64,000 nt of DNA from Magnetococcales bacterium HCHbin5 (GTDB lineage: Bacteria; Pseudomonadota; Magnetococcia; Magnetococcales; Magnetaquicoccaceae). A program made the translations under genes and the position numbers. A model generated the notes under the pieces. The model searched no databases and was not told where the DNA came from. It saw only the letters and a list, made by a program, of their open reading frames with translations. Location: the NCBI GenBank assembly GCA_002753505.1, contig PEAG01000007.1, forward strand, positions 1 through 64,000, written 5' to 3'. Position 1 is the first letter of the stretch; each line of letters begins with the position of its first letter. Of the stretch, positions 41,025-49,704 are shown piece after piece.

Positions 41025-42319
41025 TACCGGCCTCCAAAAAGCTGGGCGCAGATAAAAACGGCGGCAGAGATGCCTGCCACGTCAGCAGTCAATGCGGCGG
41101 CCAGGGTGTGGCGCATGCGTCGTGCCTGGATGGCTCCCAGATAGACGGCCAGCACATAAAAGGTTGTTTCGGTGGAACCCTGAATGGTGCTGACCAGCAG
41201 CCCGATATAGCTGTCTGGGCCGGTGGCGGGATCCTGCATGATGGCCGTCATGATTCCATAGGCCCCGGAACCGGAAAAAGGCCGCAGCAGGGCCATGGGC
41301 AGGGCCTCGGCGGGCAGACCCAACGGGGTGGTGAGGGGGGTGAGCAGGTGCACCAGGTAGGCCAGGGCACCACTGGAACGAAACATGCTGACCGCAACCA
41401 GGATGGCGACCAGGTAGGGAATGATACGGACGGCCACCTCAAAGCCCTCCCGTGCGCCCTCCACGAAGGCTTCATAGACCCGTACCCCGCGCAGCAGACC
41501 AAAGCCCAAAAAGCCGACCACCAGACCTGGGATGACCCAGGCTGAGATCGCTTTGCCGTAGTGGATGGTCAGGGGAATCAACCCCAACAGTCCCACGATG
41601 GCCATCCAGGAGAGCCAGGTTGGATAGCCCGCACTGTCGGGCAGTGCCGCTTGATCGGCCAAGGGTGCGGCAGGTTCAGCTGTCGTTGGTGGTGGCTCCG
41701 AGGCTGTTGGTAACGGAGAAAACCGCTGATAAAGTTTTGCGCTGCCTATGGCGGTCAGGGTTGCGCAGACGGTGGCAAACAGGGTGGTTGGCAGGATGGC
41801 TGCCGGGTCTTGCGAGCCCAGCGAGGCGCGCACGGCGATCACGCTGCTGGGCACCAGGGTGATGCTGGCGGTGTTGATGGAGAGAAAGAGGGCCATGGCG
41901 TTGGTCACGGTGCCTTTGTGGGGATTCAGGCGATCCAGTTCATGCATGGCCCGGATGCCGAAGGGGGTGGCTGCGTTGCCCAGTCCCAGGGCGTTGGCGG
42001 CCATGTTTAAAATCATGGCTCCCATGGCCGGGTGATCCGGGGGAACGTCAGGAAAAAGGGGGACCATGATGGGGCGGATCAGGCGGGCCAGAATGGTCAG
42101 CAATCCCCCCTGTTCGGCCACCTTGATCAGGCCAAGAAAGAGGGCCATCACGCCGATCAGGCCCATGGCCAATGTGACCGAGGCGGCTGCTGTCTCCATC
42201 ATGCCCTGGGTGAGCAGTTGCATGGGGGCCTGTTCGGTTGCCATCGGCACCCACTGAATCTGCTGCCAGGCTGTGGCGCAGAAGCCGGTAAAAACAAGGG
42301 TAAAAAACAGTGGGTTCAT
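41024..42319 (-). CDS. SpmA-SpmB fusion membrane protein (nucleoside-recognition/Gate family)
   Basis: Polytopic inner-membrane protein of 431 residues. The N-terminal half is SpmA-like, with the signature NALGLGNAATPFG and MALFLSINTASITLVPSSVIA. A Pro/Ala-rich linker (about 205-235) follows. The C-terminal half is SpmB-like, with VEGAREGFEVAVRIIPYLVA, FRSSGAL, RPFSGSGAYG and STETTFYVLAVYLGA. In Bacillus these two proteins affect spore core dehydration; fused versions occur in non-spore-formers, where the transported molecule is unclear. I use the ATG at 42319 with GGGAG before it, not the TTG four codons earlier. It is coupled to the 187-residue gene downstream. The upstream gap holds foldback copy E. 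Confidence 0.9.
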   Translation of the reverse strand: MNPLFFTLVFTGFCATAWQQIQWVPMATEQAPMQLLTQGMMETAAASVTLAMGLIGVMALFLGLIKVAEQGGLLTILARLIRPIMVPLFPDVPPDHPAMGAMILNMAANALGLGNAATPFGIRAMHELDRLNPHKGTVTNAMALFLSINTASITLVPSSVIAVRASLGSQDPAAILPTTLFATVCATLTAIGSAKLYQRFSPLPTASEPPPTTAEPAAPLADQAALPDSAGYPTWLSWMAIVGLLGLIPLTIHYGKAISAWVIPGLVVGFLGFGLLRGVRVYEAFVEGAREGFEVAVRIIPYLVAILVAVSMFRSSGALAYLVHLLTPLTTPLGLPAEALPMALLRPFSGSGAYGIMTAIMQDPATGPDSYIGLLVSTIQGSTETTFYVLAVYLGAIQARRMRHTLAAALTADVAGISAAVFICAQLFGGR

Positions 42320-42404
42320 GCAGACTCCCAAGCGGGTCAGGATGGCTCACGATGTGGGGGAGCGTCACGCTCATGGACCATACCCATGCTTTTCTTCTTT
42401 TAAA

Positions 42405-42857
42405 ACTATTGCAGGGGTCCGGGGAGCGTCACGCTCCCCGGTGGGGTGCAGGGGCAAAGCCCCTGCATGTAACGGGCGCGCTTTCCCAAAAGCCCATTTG
42501 CGCAGCAAATGGGCGCAGCGCGCCCAAAACGCCCCGCAGGGGCACTCCTGGAGGGCGGCAGCCCGACCGAAAGCTGGCCAAGTTTGGGAGGGTTTGGAAA
42601 AAAAACATTCCTGGCCTTGTATCAGAAAAAAACGCAATATCCGAACCTTCTGCTTTCTTATCCAGGCATTTTCCGTAACATAACCGTGCGAGTCGGGCTG
42701 CCGCCCTCCCAAGGTCGCCCCTGCGGGGCGGTTTTGTGCGCGTTGCGCCCATTTTCTGCGAAAATGGGCTTTGGGAAAACGCGCATCTCATGCAGGGGCT
42801 TTGCCCCTGCACCCCACTGGGGAGCGTGACGGTCCCCAGACCCCTGCAATTGTTTAA
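42405..42857. repeat. Foldback repeat element, copy E (complete)
   Basis: Fills the gap between the SpmA-SpmB gene and the flagellin gene. The left arm begins with hairpin 42419-42441, with the GCCCATTTGC/GCAAATGGGC stem near 42492-42514. The AT-rich centre is about 42595-42685, with a single version of the 22-bp motif that is expanded in copy D. The right arm has a GCCCATTTTC/GAAAATGGGC stem near 42746-42768 and a last hairpin at 42817-42839 that carries one mismatched pair. Orientation matches the copies at 28.6 and 46.9 kb. It lies about 30 bp beyond the flagellin stop and could end transcription from either side. Confidence 0.88.
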
Positions 42858-42886
42858 CAGGAGTTCTCAACCATGGAACATCGTCA

Positions 42887-43717
42887 TCACAGAAGCTGCT
42901 GTACCCGTGCCGCCGACTGGTTGGCCTGCACCTGGAACGCCATGGTGGCATGATCCCGAATCTGCATCGCAATCCGGGCGGCGGCACTCTGGGCCGCCTC
43001 TTTGGTTTGCAAACCGACACCGTTGGTACCCAAAGAGAGAGACCAGCGGTCCAACGACGTAACGGCATCCGCCAACTCCGAGCCTTTGTCAACAAAATAG
43101 CTTTGGGCAGACTCCACCACCAACTCATCCTTCTGCAGGGAGAGGCCTGCCGCCGCACTGCCGCTGTCGCCGGTCAAGTCAAGCGGGGTAAAAACGTTGG
43201 AAAAATCCTTTAACTGGATGCTGATCTGGTTTTCAGCCTGCATGCCCGCCTGCAACATGATGGTCTTGGCAACGGCCAACAGGGGGGTGCCATTGTAACG
43301 GGTTGTCTGTACCTTTTGCTCAATGGAGAGTTGAATCCGCCTCACCTCCGTCTGCAAAGCAGCACGATCCTCCGGACTCAGCGCACCATTGAGACTGGCT
43401 ACCACCAACTTTTTCAACTGCTGTATATCCGCATGAATATCGCTCAATCCGGCCTCTGCCACCTGGGTCATGGCGATGCCATCGTTGGCATTGAGGGTGG
43501 CCTGATTCAGGGTTTGCAGATCCGGTGACATCCGCTCTCCCAAAGCCAGCAGCGAGGCCTCTCCTCTGCCCTGACTCTCCGCACTCTTGGCCAATTGCAG
43601 GGCGAGTCCACCGGAAAGCTTGTGCAAACTCTCTTTCAGAGTGGAGGCAGTGGTATCCAGCACGGTTGCATTTTTAATGCCTTGCAGATCGGCCGCCGGG
43701 GGAATGATGTTTGCCAT
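42887..43717 (-). CDS. Divergent short flagellin
   Basis: Filament subunit homologue of 276 residues. The N-terminal D0/D1 region retains the flagellin pattern: TLKESLHKLSGGLAL, LALGERMSPDLQTLNQATLNANDGIAMTQVAEAGLSDI. The C-terminal D0 helix ends IAMQIRDHATMAFQVQANQSAARVQQLL in family style. An insertion of about nine residues after LSGG and the weak match to LSSGLRINSA set it apart from ordinary flagellins. The middle is short, without large surface domains. GGAG lies before the ATG (AAAGGAGTTTCC). A sigma-54 type sequence lies 82 bp upstream. It could be a minor or cap-proximal filament subunit; bacteria of the suggested group carry many flagellins. Confidence 0.85.
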   Translation of the reverse strand: MANIIPPAADLQGIKNATVLDTTASTLKESLHKLSGGLALQLAKSAESQGRGEASLLALGERMSPDLQTLNQATLNANDGIAMTQVAEAGLSDIHADIQQLKKLVVASLNGALSPEDRAALQTEVRRIQLSIEQKVQTTRYNGTPLLAVAKTIMLQAGMQAENQISIQLKDFSNVFTPLDLTGDSGSAAAGLSLQKDELVVESAQSYFVDKGSELADAVTSLDRWSLSLGTNGVGLQTKEAAQSAAARIAMQIRDHATMAFQVQANQSAARVQQLL

Positions 43718-43798
43718 GGAAACTCCTTTTTTGCCTTTAAAATCAAGATGCGATTCAAAAAATCAGACGCATAACGCCTACTGCATGACTCTCGGAAA

Positions 43799-43814
43799 TG
43801 CAACTTCAGGTCCA
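43799..43814 (-). promoter_or_regulatory. Predicted sigma-54 promoter of the flagellin gene
   Basis: On the minus strand TGGACCTGAAGTTGCA keeps GG and GC with ten bases between, and the -12 TTGCA is perfect. The -24 box deviates (TGGACC for TGGCAC). It lies 82 bp upstream of the flagellin ATG. The rest of the 502-bp gap 43718-44219 is AT-rich with no other feature I can support. Confidence 0.42.
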
Positions 43815-44219
43815 ACGCAACAAGATATTGATTTTATTTGTTTTAATGATGTTTTTTTCGGATGGGTTGCCCTGAATGGGCAGATTTTGCTATGCCACGG
43901 CGGAATAATTTTCCCAACCGGATGCGAAAAGGGGGCTCTTGCCGCTGTTACCGCTGTTTGAGCCGCATGGATTTTTCAGGGGTCTGGAATCCCTGTCCCT
44001 ATGCTCCGGGTGTGGTTTTGGCTTAACCACCTGTTGCACATATTTTTTTTCGTTGCTTTCCCCTCTTTTCCGCGACAGGGTGAGAGGGATCCAACAGAGG
44101 TTTTTGGGTTGGCATAAAAGTTGATTTCCCCTCAGGAAGAGGCCGACAGCCGGGGAGGTGGTTGGCCGTTGGTGCGGTGTCCTGATTGCGCCCGAAGCAT
44201 ACATTGGGGAGGAGATGGT

Positions 44220-44558
44220 ATGGCTGTGGTTGAAGTGCGCTGTCCAGACTGCGACAGTTTGAATGTGGTCAAATATGGCAAGCAGCCCAACGGCGTGCAG
44301 CGGTTTGTTTGTCAGAACCCGCCCTGCAAACGGCGTACTTTTTTGCTGAATTATCAGGTCAAACCCAATCCCCCTGCAACGCGGCAGCAGATTATTGATT
44401 TGGCACTCAGTGGAGCTGATGTTCATGAGACGGCGCGTTTGTTGAGTCTGCCCCAGGATATTGTGCTGGAGGTTTTTCAACAGTTGTCGCGCTTTTCCCT
44501 GCCGACTGGCAATCCTCAGGCCCGTCAATCCAGGCGATCCCGCGCGTTGGCCGGATAA
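44220..44558 (+). CDS. InsA-like zinc-finger/HTH protein coupled to a sigma-54 activator
   Basis: Protein of 112 residues resembling InsA of IS1: a treble-clef-like zinc finger CPDCDSLNVVKYGKQPNG...CQNPPCKRRTF, followed by a helix-turn-helix region starting QIIDLALSGADVHETARLLSL. IS1 InsA regulates and starts the transposase, but no InsB catalytic part, terminal inverted repeat or frameshift signal is present here. The ATG has GGAGGAG five bases away. The TAA is followed immediately by the ATG of the sigma-54 activator, so the two are tightly coupled. I infer a domesticated DNA-binding regulator or accessory factor; an old IS fragment kept by chance is the alternative. A longer N-terminus from 44121 is possible but lacks a site. 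Confidence 0.75.
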   Translation: MAVVEVRCPDCDSLNVVKYGKQPNGVQRFVCQNPPCKRRTFLLNYQVKPNPPATRQQIIDLALSGADVHETARLLSLPQDIVLEVFQQLSRFSLPTGNPQARQSRRSRALAG

Positions 44559-46097
44559 ATGTTCAAAACCGCCGCCATCAGGCAACGCCTGGTCACTCTC
44601 AAGGCTTTGCTGGATCGTATTACCCGCGCTTGGACCAATCGGGATTATGAAAATCTCATGCGTTTTTTTGTGGCGGTTTTCCCCCCTCTGGTGCAGGCCG
44701 AGCGGTGCAGCATCTTTATCTATGGTCCTGATGCAGACAGTGCGTGGCTGAAGTTTGGGACCGGGGTCAAGGAGAAGGAGATTGTTGCGCCCAAGGAGGG
44801 GAGCATTGTCGGGCGCACCATCTCCAGTGGGGCAACCATTTTTGGTTCCGGGTTGGAGGGTCATAGCGGCTTTCATGCGTTGGTTGACCAAAAGACCGAT
44901 TTTATCACTCGCAATCTGATGAGTGTTCCCATTTTCAGTTTGGCGGAAAAACGGTGCATCGGGGCGGTGCAGGTGCTGAACAAGCTGAATGGGGATGGTT
45001 TTAACAAGCAGGATGAACTCCTGCTGCAGCAGGTGATCCGTTATCTGGCGTTGGCCATCGAGCACAATATTATTACGGAGGAGATGATTGGCATCTCCAA
45101 GCACATGCATGAGGAGATGGCCCGTTCTGAATTCAAGGCGTCCGGGGAGCATACCTTTATTGCGGAGAGCCCTTCGATGCGTCAGACCCTGGAGATTGTG
45201 CGCCAGATTGGCTCCTTGCCGGTCAATGTTTTTATCACCGGGGAGAGTGGTACCGGCAAAGAGGTGATTGCCCGCATGATTCACGAGCAGTCCAGTGAGC
45301 GTCGTGCGCGCCCCTTCGTGGCGGTCAACTGTTCGGCCATTCCGGAAAACTTGATGGAGAGCGAGTTTTTTGGCTATGAGAAGGGGGCCTTTACCGGTGC
45401 AGTGAGCAGTCGCATGGGTCGATTCGAGGAGGCGTCGGGGGGCACGCTTTTTCTCGACGAAATTTCCGAGATGCCTTTGATGATCCAGCCCAAATTTTTA
45501 CGGGCCATTCAGGAAAAAGAGGGGATGCGGTTGGGGGGAAATCGGCTGCATCGCTATGATTTTCGCATTATCAGTGCCTCTGCCAAAAATTTGCAGGATG
45601 AGGTGAAGGCGGGTCGTTTCCGGGAGGATCTGTTTTTTCGGCTGTTTTCGGTCGATGTGACCCTGCCGCCGTTGCGGGAGCGTCTGCTGGATATTTTGCC
45701 ATTGGCCATGATGTTTCTGGAGGTGGTCAATCGGCGTTTTAACAAAAAGGTATTGGGTTTTTCGGCCGAGACGATGGCCCGGTTTGAATCCTATGCCTGG
45801 CCGGGCAATGTGCGCCAACTGGAGCATGAGGTGGAACGTTTGGTGGCCTTGACCCCGGATGGTGAGACCATTTCCGCTGTGCACTGTTCTCTGCCCTCCC
45901 CGGTGCAGAGTGGGGAGCGGGGTCACACCACGCTGGAGACCCTCTCCATGCCCCAGCATCGGGAGCGGTTGGAAATTCAGTTGATCCATACGGCATTGGA
46001 AAAGACCCAGGGTAACAAGTTGCAGGCGGCGCAGTTGTTGGAGATCACCCGCCAGTCGTTGCACAACAAAATTCGCCAATATGGTATTGAGGCCTGA
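44559..46097 (+). CDS. Sigma-54-dependent transcriptional activator (GAF-AAA-Fis)
   Basis: Enhancer-binding protein that opens RNA polymerase-sigma-54 promoters. The protein is 512 residues: GAF sensory domain (about 30-170), AAA+ domain (about 200-435) with Walker A GESGTGKE, the sigma-54-contacting GAFTGA loop, Walker B GGTLFLDE and the arginine-finger region FREDLFFRL, then a Fis-type HTH at the C-terminus (QAAQLLEITRQSLHNKIRQYG). The GAF domain implies a small-molecule or protein signal, and no receiver domain is present. It starts one base after the InsA-like gene and ends before a clear terminator. Three sigma-54 type promoters in the window (adhesin, flagellin, flgF) are candidate targets, but the link is inferred. 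Confidence 0.95.
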   Translation: MFKTAAIRQRLVTLKALLDRITRAWTNRDYENLMRFFVAVFPPLVQAERCSIFIYGPDADSAWLKFGTGVKEKEIVAPKEGSIVGRTISSGATIFGSGLEGHSGFHALVDQKTDFITRNLMSVPIFSLAEKRCIGAVQVLNKLNGDGFNKQDELLLQQVIRYLALAIEHNIITEEMIGISKHMHEEMARSEFKASGEHTFIAESPSMRQTLEIVRQIGSLPVNVFITGESGTGKEVIARMIHEQSSERRARPFVAVNCSAIPENLMESEFFGYEKGAFTGAVSSRMGRFEEASGGTLFLDEISEMPLMIQPKFLRAIQEKEGMRLGGNRLHRYDFRIISASAKNLQDEVKAGRFREDLFFRLFSVDVTLPPLRERLLDILPLAMMFLEVVNRRFNKKVLGFSAETMARFESYAWPGNVRQLEHEVERLVALTPDGETISAVHCSLPSPVQSGERGHTTLETLSMPQHRERLEIQLIHTALEKTQGNKLQAAQLLEITRQSLHNKIRQYGIEA

Positions 46098-46140
46098 GTA
46101 GAGGCTGATGCCGTGCGTGCCGACCCGTTACAGGCACGTT

Positions 46141-46169
46141 GAGAGGCCAAGGTTCTTTGGCTCTCTTTT
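46141..46169 (+). terminator. Intrinsic terminator of the sigma-54 activator operon
   Basis: Stem GAGAG-G-CCAA / TTGG-CTCTC (nine pairs, one bulged G) with a six-base loop and then TTTTA, 43 bp after the activator stop. It is a normal rho-independent layout. Confidence 0.7.
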
Positions 46170-46217
46170 ATTCCCGATCTACAACATATATCTCTTTGTC
46201 AGGTGAGGAGAAAGCAG

Positions 46218-46826
46218 GTGGAGGTTCTTGAGACTCAAGAGCAGATTCATGAGGCTGCCCATGCAGGTCATGGGGGGCATGGGGAGGGTGGCAAAAATAA
46301 ATATATTGCCATCATGATCAGTATTTTGGCTTGTCTGTTGGCCTTGATTGAGACGGGTGTCAACAGTTCGCAGAATACCTATGTCTCTTCCAACATTGAA
46401 GCTTCCAATTTATGGGCCTTTTTTCAGGCCAAATCCATTCGGATGACCACCATGACCACTGCGGCCGATATGTTGGAGACCATTCGGCCGGAGGTGCAAT
46501 CTGCAGAGCAGGCGGCGGTTTGGCAAAAGCGGGTGGCGGATTGGCGTGCGACCGCTCAGCGGTATGAGAGTGACCCGGAAAAGGGGGAAGGGCGCAAGGA
46601 GTTGGTGGCCAAGGCCAAGCAGGTTGAGGAGAAGCGTGCCCGTGCCTTTGCGGCTTATCACATGTTCGAGTATGGTGCGGCTGCGTTGCAGATTGCCATT
46701 GTACTCTCATCGGCTTCGGTGGTGACGGGTATGGTTGTATTGGCTTATGGTGCGGCCGGTTTGGGGGTGGCTGCGAGTGCCTTCGGTCTGTTGGGTTGGT
46801 TGGCTCCGACGCTGATTCATTTGTAA
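46218..46826 (+). CDS. DUF4337-like two-helix membrane protein
   Basis: Protein of 202 residues resembling the DUF4337 family of unknown function. A His/Gly-rich N-terminus (HEAAHAGHGGHGEGG) precedes transmembrane helix 1 (about 28-48). A long helical periplasmic or cytoplasmic region follows, with SNLWAFFQAKSIRMTTM and a charged coiled-coil stretch (about 100-150). Then come one or two C-terminal hydrophobic helices (about 155-200). I choose the GTG at 46218, seven bases after AGGAG; a GTG at 46203 is in frame but lacks a site. It follows a terminator, so it should have its own promoter. It ends just before foldback copy F. Confidence 0.75.
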   Translation: MEVLETQEQIHEAAHAGHGGHGEGGKNKYIAIMISILACLLALIETGVNSSQNTYVSSNIEASNLWAFFQAKSIRMTTMTTAADMLETIRPEVQSAEQAAVWQKRVADWRATAQRYESDPEKGEGRKELVAKAKQVEEKRARAFAAYHMFEYGAAALQIAIVLSSASVVTGMVVLAYGAAGLGVAASAFGLLGWLAPTLIHL

Positions 46827-46847
46827 CCCGTTGTTTATGCACACGAT

Positions 46848-47467
46848 CGCAGTGGGGTGCAGGGGCAAAGCCCCATATGCGCCAACAGGATGACTTTGCC
46901 CATGCCTTTTCTAATCTTTTAAAACAATTGCAGGGGTCCGGGGACCGTCACGGTCCCCGGTGGGGTGCAGGGGCAAAGCCCCTGCATGCAAGGGCGCGCT
47001 TTCCCAGAAGCCCATTTGCGCAGCAAATGGGCGCAGCGCGCCCAAAACGCCCCGCAGGGGCACTGCTGGAGGGCGGCAGCCCGACCAAGAGCTGGCCAAA
47101 GGTTATTTGGCTTGGAGAAAAAACCGTTCCTGGCCTTGTATCAAACGAGAAGCTGAATATCCGAAGGTTCTGGTTTTTTATCCAAATATTTTCGACGACA
47201 TAACCGTGCGAGTCGGGCTGCCGCCCTCCCAAGGTCGCCCCTGCGGGGCGGTTTTGTGCGCGTTGCGCCCATTTTCTGCGAAAATGGGCTTTGGGAAAAC
47301 GCGCAGTTCAGCAGGGGCTTTGCCCCTGCACCCCACTGGGGACCGTGACGGTCCCCAGACCCCTGCAATCGTTTAAAGGAAGACCGCAACCATGTTAGCG
47401 CATATGGGGCTTTGCCCCTGCACCCGCTGGGGAGCGTGACGCTCCCCAGACCCCTGCAATTGTTTGA
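46848..47467. repeat. Foldback repeat element, copy F (complete)
   Basis: Best preserved full copy. It has a left short unit (46848-46895), a long arm with hairpins at 46938-46960 and a GCCCATTTGC/GCAAATGGGC stem near 47010-47032, an AT-rich centre (about 47100-47205), and a right arm with a GCCCATTTTC/GAAAATGGGC stem near 47267-47289 and hairpins at 47336-47358. The right short unit contains the GTTAGCGCATATGGGG segment and hairpin 47427-47449. It fills the gap between the DUF4337-like gene and the end of the GAF-HlyD gene, stopping 12 bp before that stop codon. Apparent short reading frames recur in all copies and follow the repeat, not codon structure. Confidence 0.9.
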
Positions 47468-47478
47468 ACAGATAAAAA

Positions 47479-48900
47479 CTACCAACCCGTTTTCTGCCGC
47501 AGAGCCGCCAACGGACGACGCAACAGGTAAAGAACAAGAGGCACCTGCTCCCCAAACAACTTGGCCGTACCCTTCAAACCCAACCGGGGCCCGTCCGCCT
47601 TGTGGGCCAGAAAGGCGGTCTCAGCCAGAAACGTACTCCGCAACCGATAAGCCAATACCCCCTCCGGCGTACTGCTGGCCTCATAAGAGGCATACCGCAA
47701 CCGCCCCGGCAACGGCTGCAGCGGCTCTGTGTTGAGAAACAAACGGGTCTCGGCCCCCGGCTCCAACACCAACGCATCCGCCACCGGCAACAAAATTTCC
47801 ACCTCAATATCCGCAGGATCTGCAATCGATAAAATGCGCTCCCCCACCCGTACCGGACGACCCAACCACTGATTGACATCAGAAAACATCACCACCCCCG
47901 CAACCGGAGCCGTGACCTGCAACCGCTGCAACAACTGCCGCGCCTGCTCCGCCTGCGTGGCCGCCCGCAGCATGGCCGCCCGCAAAGTCGCCATCTCACC
48001 CCCACTCTCAACACTCTGAAAAGCCTTGTTGGCCGCCTTTTGATATTGAGCCTGAGCGATGGCCAACTCCTCCGTCGCCAACTGCAACCGGTTGTCAAAC
48101 TCCGTCGGATCCAACTCGAACAGAGCCTGCCCAACCGCCACCACCTGGTTGGGTACCACATGAAATCGATATACCACCCCATCCACCGGAGCCGCCATCA
48201 ACGTCGGCTGCCTGGCCACCACCGTCGCCGGAGCCAATACCGACTGCCGAACCGGCCAACCGGCCAGAACCAGCAACAGGAGCAACCAGACCACCCCACG
48301 CAACCAACGGGGCCACAACCAGGCATGCAAAGAGAAACGGGCCGAGCGACTCAACAAAACCAAGGCATGCGCATAACCATCGGCCAAATGTTCAGCCAAC
48401 CGCTGCTCACCACGCTCCCAGGGATGATCACGGGCCAACCATAATCCCCCCACAACCTCGTTACGGTGGGGATGATGGAAAGGGAGCCAAAGCACATGAG
48501 GATGCGACCACTGTTGCCAGTCGGCCCGATCCGCTGCCTCAAGCTGCGCCAACGCCAGGGTGTGACAGGGCTGACCGGCTGACTCCTGGTGATGCCTGCT
48601 GATAAAGGATTGCAGCCAAACCACTTGCGATGCGTGCGGATCAAAACGCGCCACCCCGGAAAAACTGACCAGACGAATGGCAGCGTCCGCCGCCACCGAC
48701 CAGAAAACCGCCTGATTGTACGGCAACAGACGCAGGCTTTCGTTGACCATGATAAACCCCAACGCCTCCCGGTCGGCGGCATGACGTGCCTCCTTCTCCA
48801 GGCTGAGCAGGGTTGTCAACCCCGTCAATTGACGGCTATGCAGCAACTCTGTCTGCTGTTCTGACTCCAGAGGGGGGGGCGTGGCTGTCGAATGGCGCAT
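47479..48900 (-). CDS. HlyD-family adaptor with cytoplasmic GAF-like domain
   Basis: Protein of 473 residues with an unusual layout. Residues about 25-185 resemble a GAF domain (NESLRLLPYNQAVFWSV near the start, VVGGLWLARDHPW near the end) and should be cytoplasmic. A Trp/Leu-rich transmembrane helix follows (about 200-220). The rest is a HlyD-type periplasmic adaptor: lipoyl halves MAAPVDGVVYRF and VTAPVAGVVMF, a short helical hairpin (about 285-345) and a beta domain (IEVEILLPVADA). The ATG lies 3 bp after the preceding adaptor gene, so it is the last gene of a TolC-HlyD-HlyD operon. A GAF input on an export adaptor suggests regulated or substrate-sensing assembly, which is inference. Confidence 0.87.
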   Translation of the reverse strand: MRHSTATPPPLESEQQTELLHSRQLTGLTTLLSLEKEARHAADREALGFIMVNESLRLLPYNQAVFWSVAADAAIRLVSFSGVARFDPHASQVVWLQSFISRHHQESAGQPCHTLALAQLEAADRADWQQWSHPHVLWLPFHHPHRNEVVGGLWLARDHPWERGEQRLAEHLADGYAHALVLLSRSARFSLHAWLWPRWLRGVVWLLLLLVLAGWPVRQSVLAPATVVARQPTLMAAPVDGVVYRFHVVPNQVVAVGQALFELDPTEFDNRLQLATEELAIAQAQYQKAANKAFQSVESGGEMATLRAAMLRAATQAEQARQLLQRLQVTAPVAGVVMFSDVNQWLGRPVRVGERILSIADPADIEVEILLPVADALVLEPGAETRLFLNTEPLQPLPGRLRYASYEASSTPEGVLAYRLRSTFLAETAFLAHKADGPRLGLKGTAKLFGEQVPLVLYLLRRPLAALRQKTGW

Positions 48901-48903
48901 GGA

Positions 48904-49704
48904 CTACAAATCAGACGGGGCGGATTGGGGACTGGGAAAGCTGACAGGCCCGCCCATGCCCGGCAACAACTCGGGAAAGGTTCCAACAACTTGACCCACA
49001 ATGGGCAGCGTCTGACTGACCGGATCAATCCGACCACCCGTACGAATCACCCGCACCGGATAGGAGCGGCGGGTCTCCTCCAGATGGATGGAAAACTCTG
49101 TCCCAATCTGCGCAACCGCATAATAATAGGAGGGTAGAATAACCCGCACCTCAAAATGGCCCTCGCTGGCAATATCCAGCAACGGCTTGCCCTGGGGAAC
49201 CGTTTCATAGGGATGAACCTGCAACGTGTTGACCCGACCGGCAAACGGTGCGCGCACCAGACACATATCCACCATGGCACTTTGAACGGCCAACTCCGCT
49301 TCCGCCTGCAAAAGCTCCGCTTCACTCAAGGCGACATCCAGCGGACTGGCCGAACGAACGGCCGCCAACTCCCTGTTGGCCCGTAAACGCTTGCGGGCAG
49401 CGGTCAGAGCTGCCTGACTCTGCTGTAAACGGGCCTGACGGACAGGACAATAAAAGGTGACCAAAGGCTCCCCTGGCTGAAAACGTTCCCCCTCCTGTTT
49501 GTGAATGGTCTGAATCTGCCCCTCCATCAAACTGGAGAGCAGAGCCTCCTGATGCGGTACAATCAACCCCCGTGGCAGCGGCTCCTTGTTGGCCGGAACG
49601 ACGGCAGCCCCGCCTTCGCCGGCGACGGCGGACAGGGCGGCAATGGTGAACGAGATCAACAGCAGTGCAATAAAGAGGAGGGCCCTCTCCACCAACACAC
49701 TCAT
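48904..49704 (-). CDS. HlyD/RND-type periplasmic adaptor
   Basis: Exported adaptor of 266 residues: an N-terminal signal/anchor helix (about 8-28, LFIALLLISFTIAALSAVAG), then GLIVPHQEALLSSLMEGQIQ leading into the first lipoyl half, a short hairpin of helices (about 85-145), the second half VRAPFAGRVNTLQV and a beta-barrel segment (FEVRVILPSYYYA). It is shorter than classical HlyD or AcrA. Its ATG overlaps the TolC stop (ATGA), and the GAF-HlyD gene follows after 3 bp. No ABC or RND pump gene is in the operon, so the energy source must be elsewhere or absent. Confidence 0.9.
   Translation of the reverse strand: MSVLVERALLFIALLLISFTIAALSAVAGEGGAAVVPANKEPLPRGLIVPHQEALLSSLMEGQIQTIHKQEGERFQPGEPLVTFYCPVRQARLQQSQAALTAARKRLRANRELAAVRSASPLDVALSEAELLQAEAELAVQSAMVDMCLVRAPFAGRVNTLQVHPYETVPQGKPLLDIASEGHFEVRVILPSYYYAVAQIGTEFSIHLEETRRSYPVRVIRTGGRIDPVSQTLPIVGQVVGTFPELLPGMGGPVSFPSPQSAPSDL

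Noticed and set aside
44109-44125. Sigma-54 promoter for the InsA-like gene (TTGGCATAAAAGTTGAT)
   Set aside because: The -24 part is good but the invariant GC at -12 is GA, so I do not call it.
44220-44558. A complete IS1-type insertion sequence
   Set aside because: Only the InsA-like part is present; no InsB frame, no terminal inverted repeats and no target duplication could be seen.
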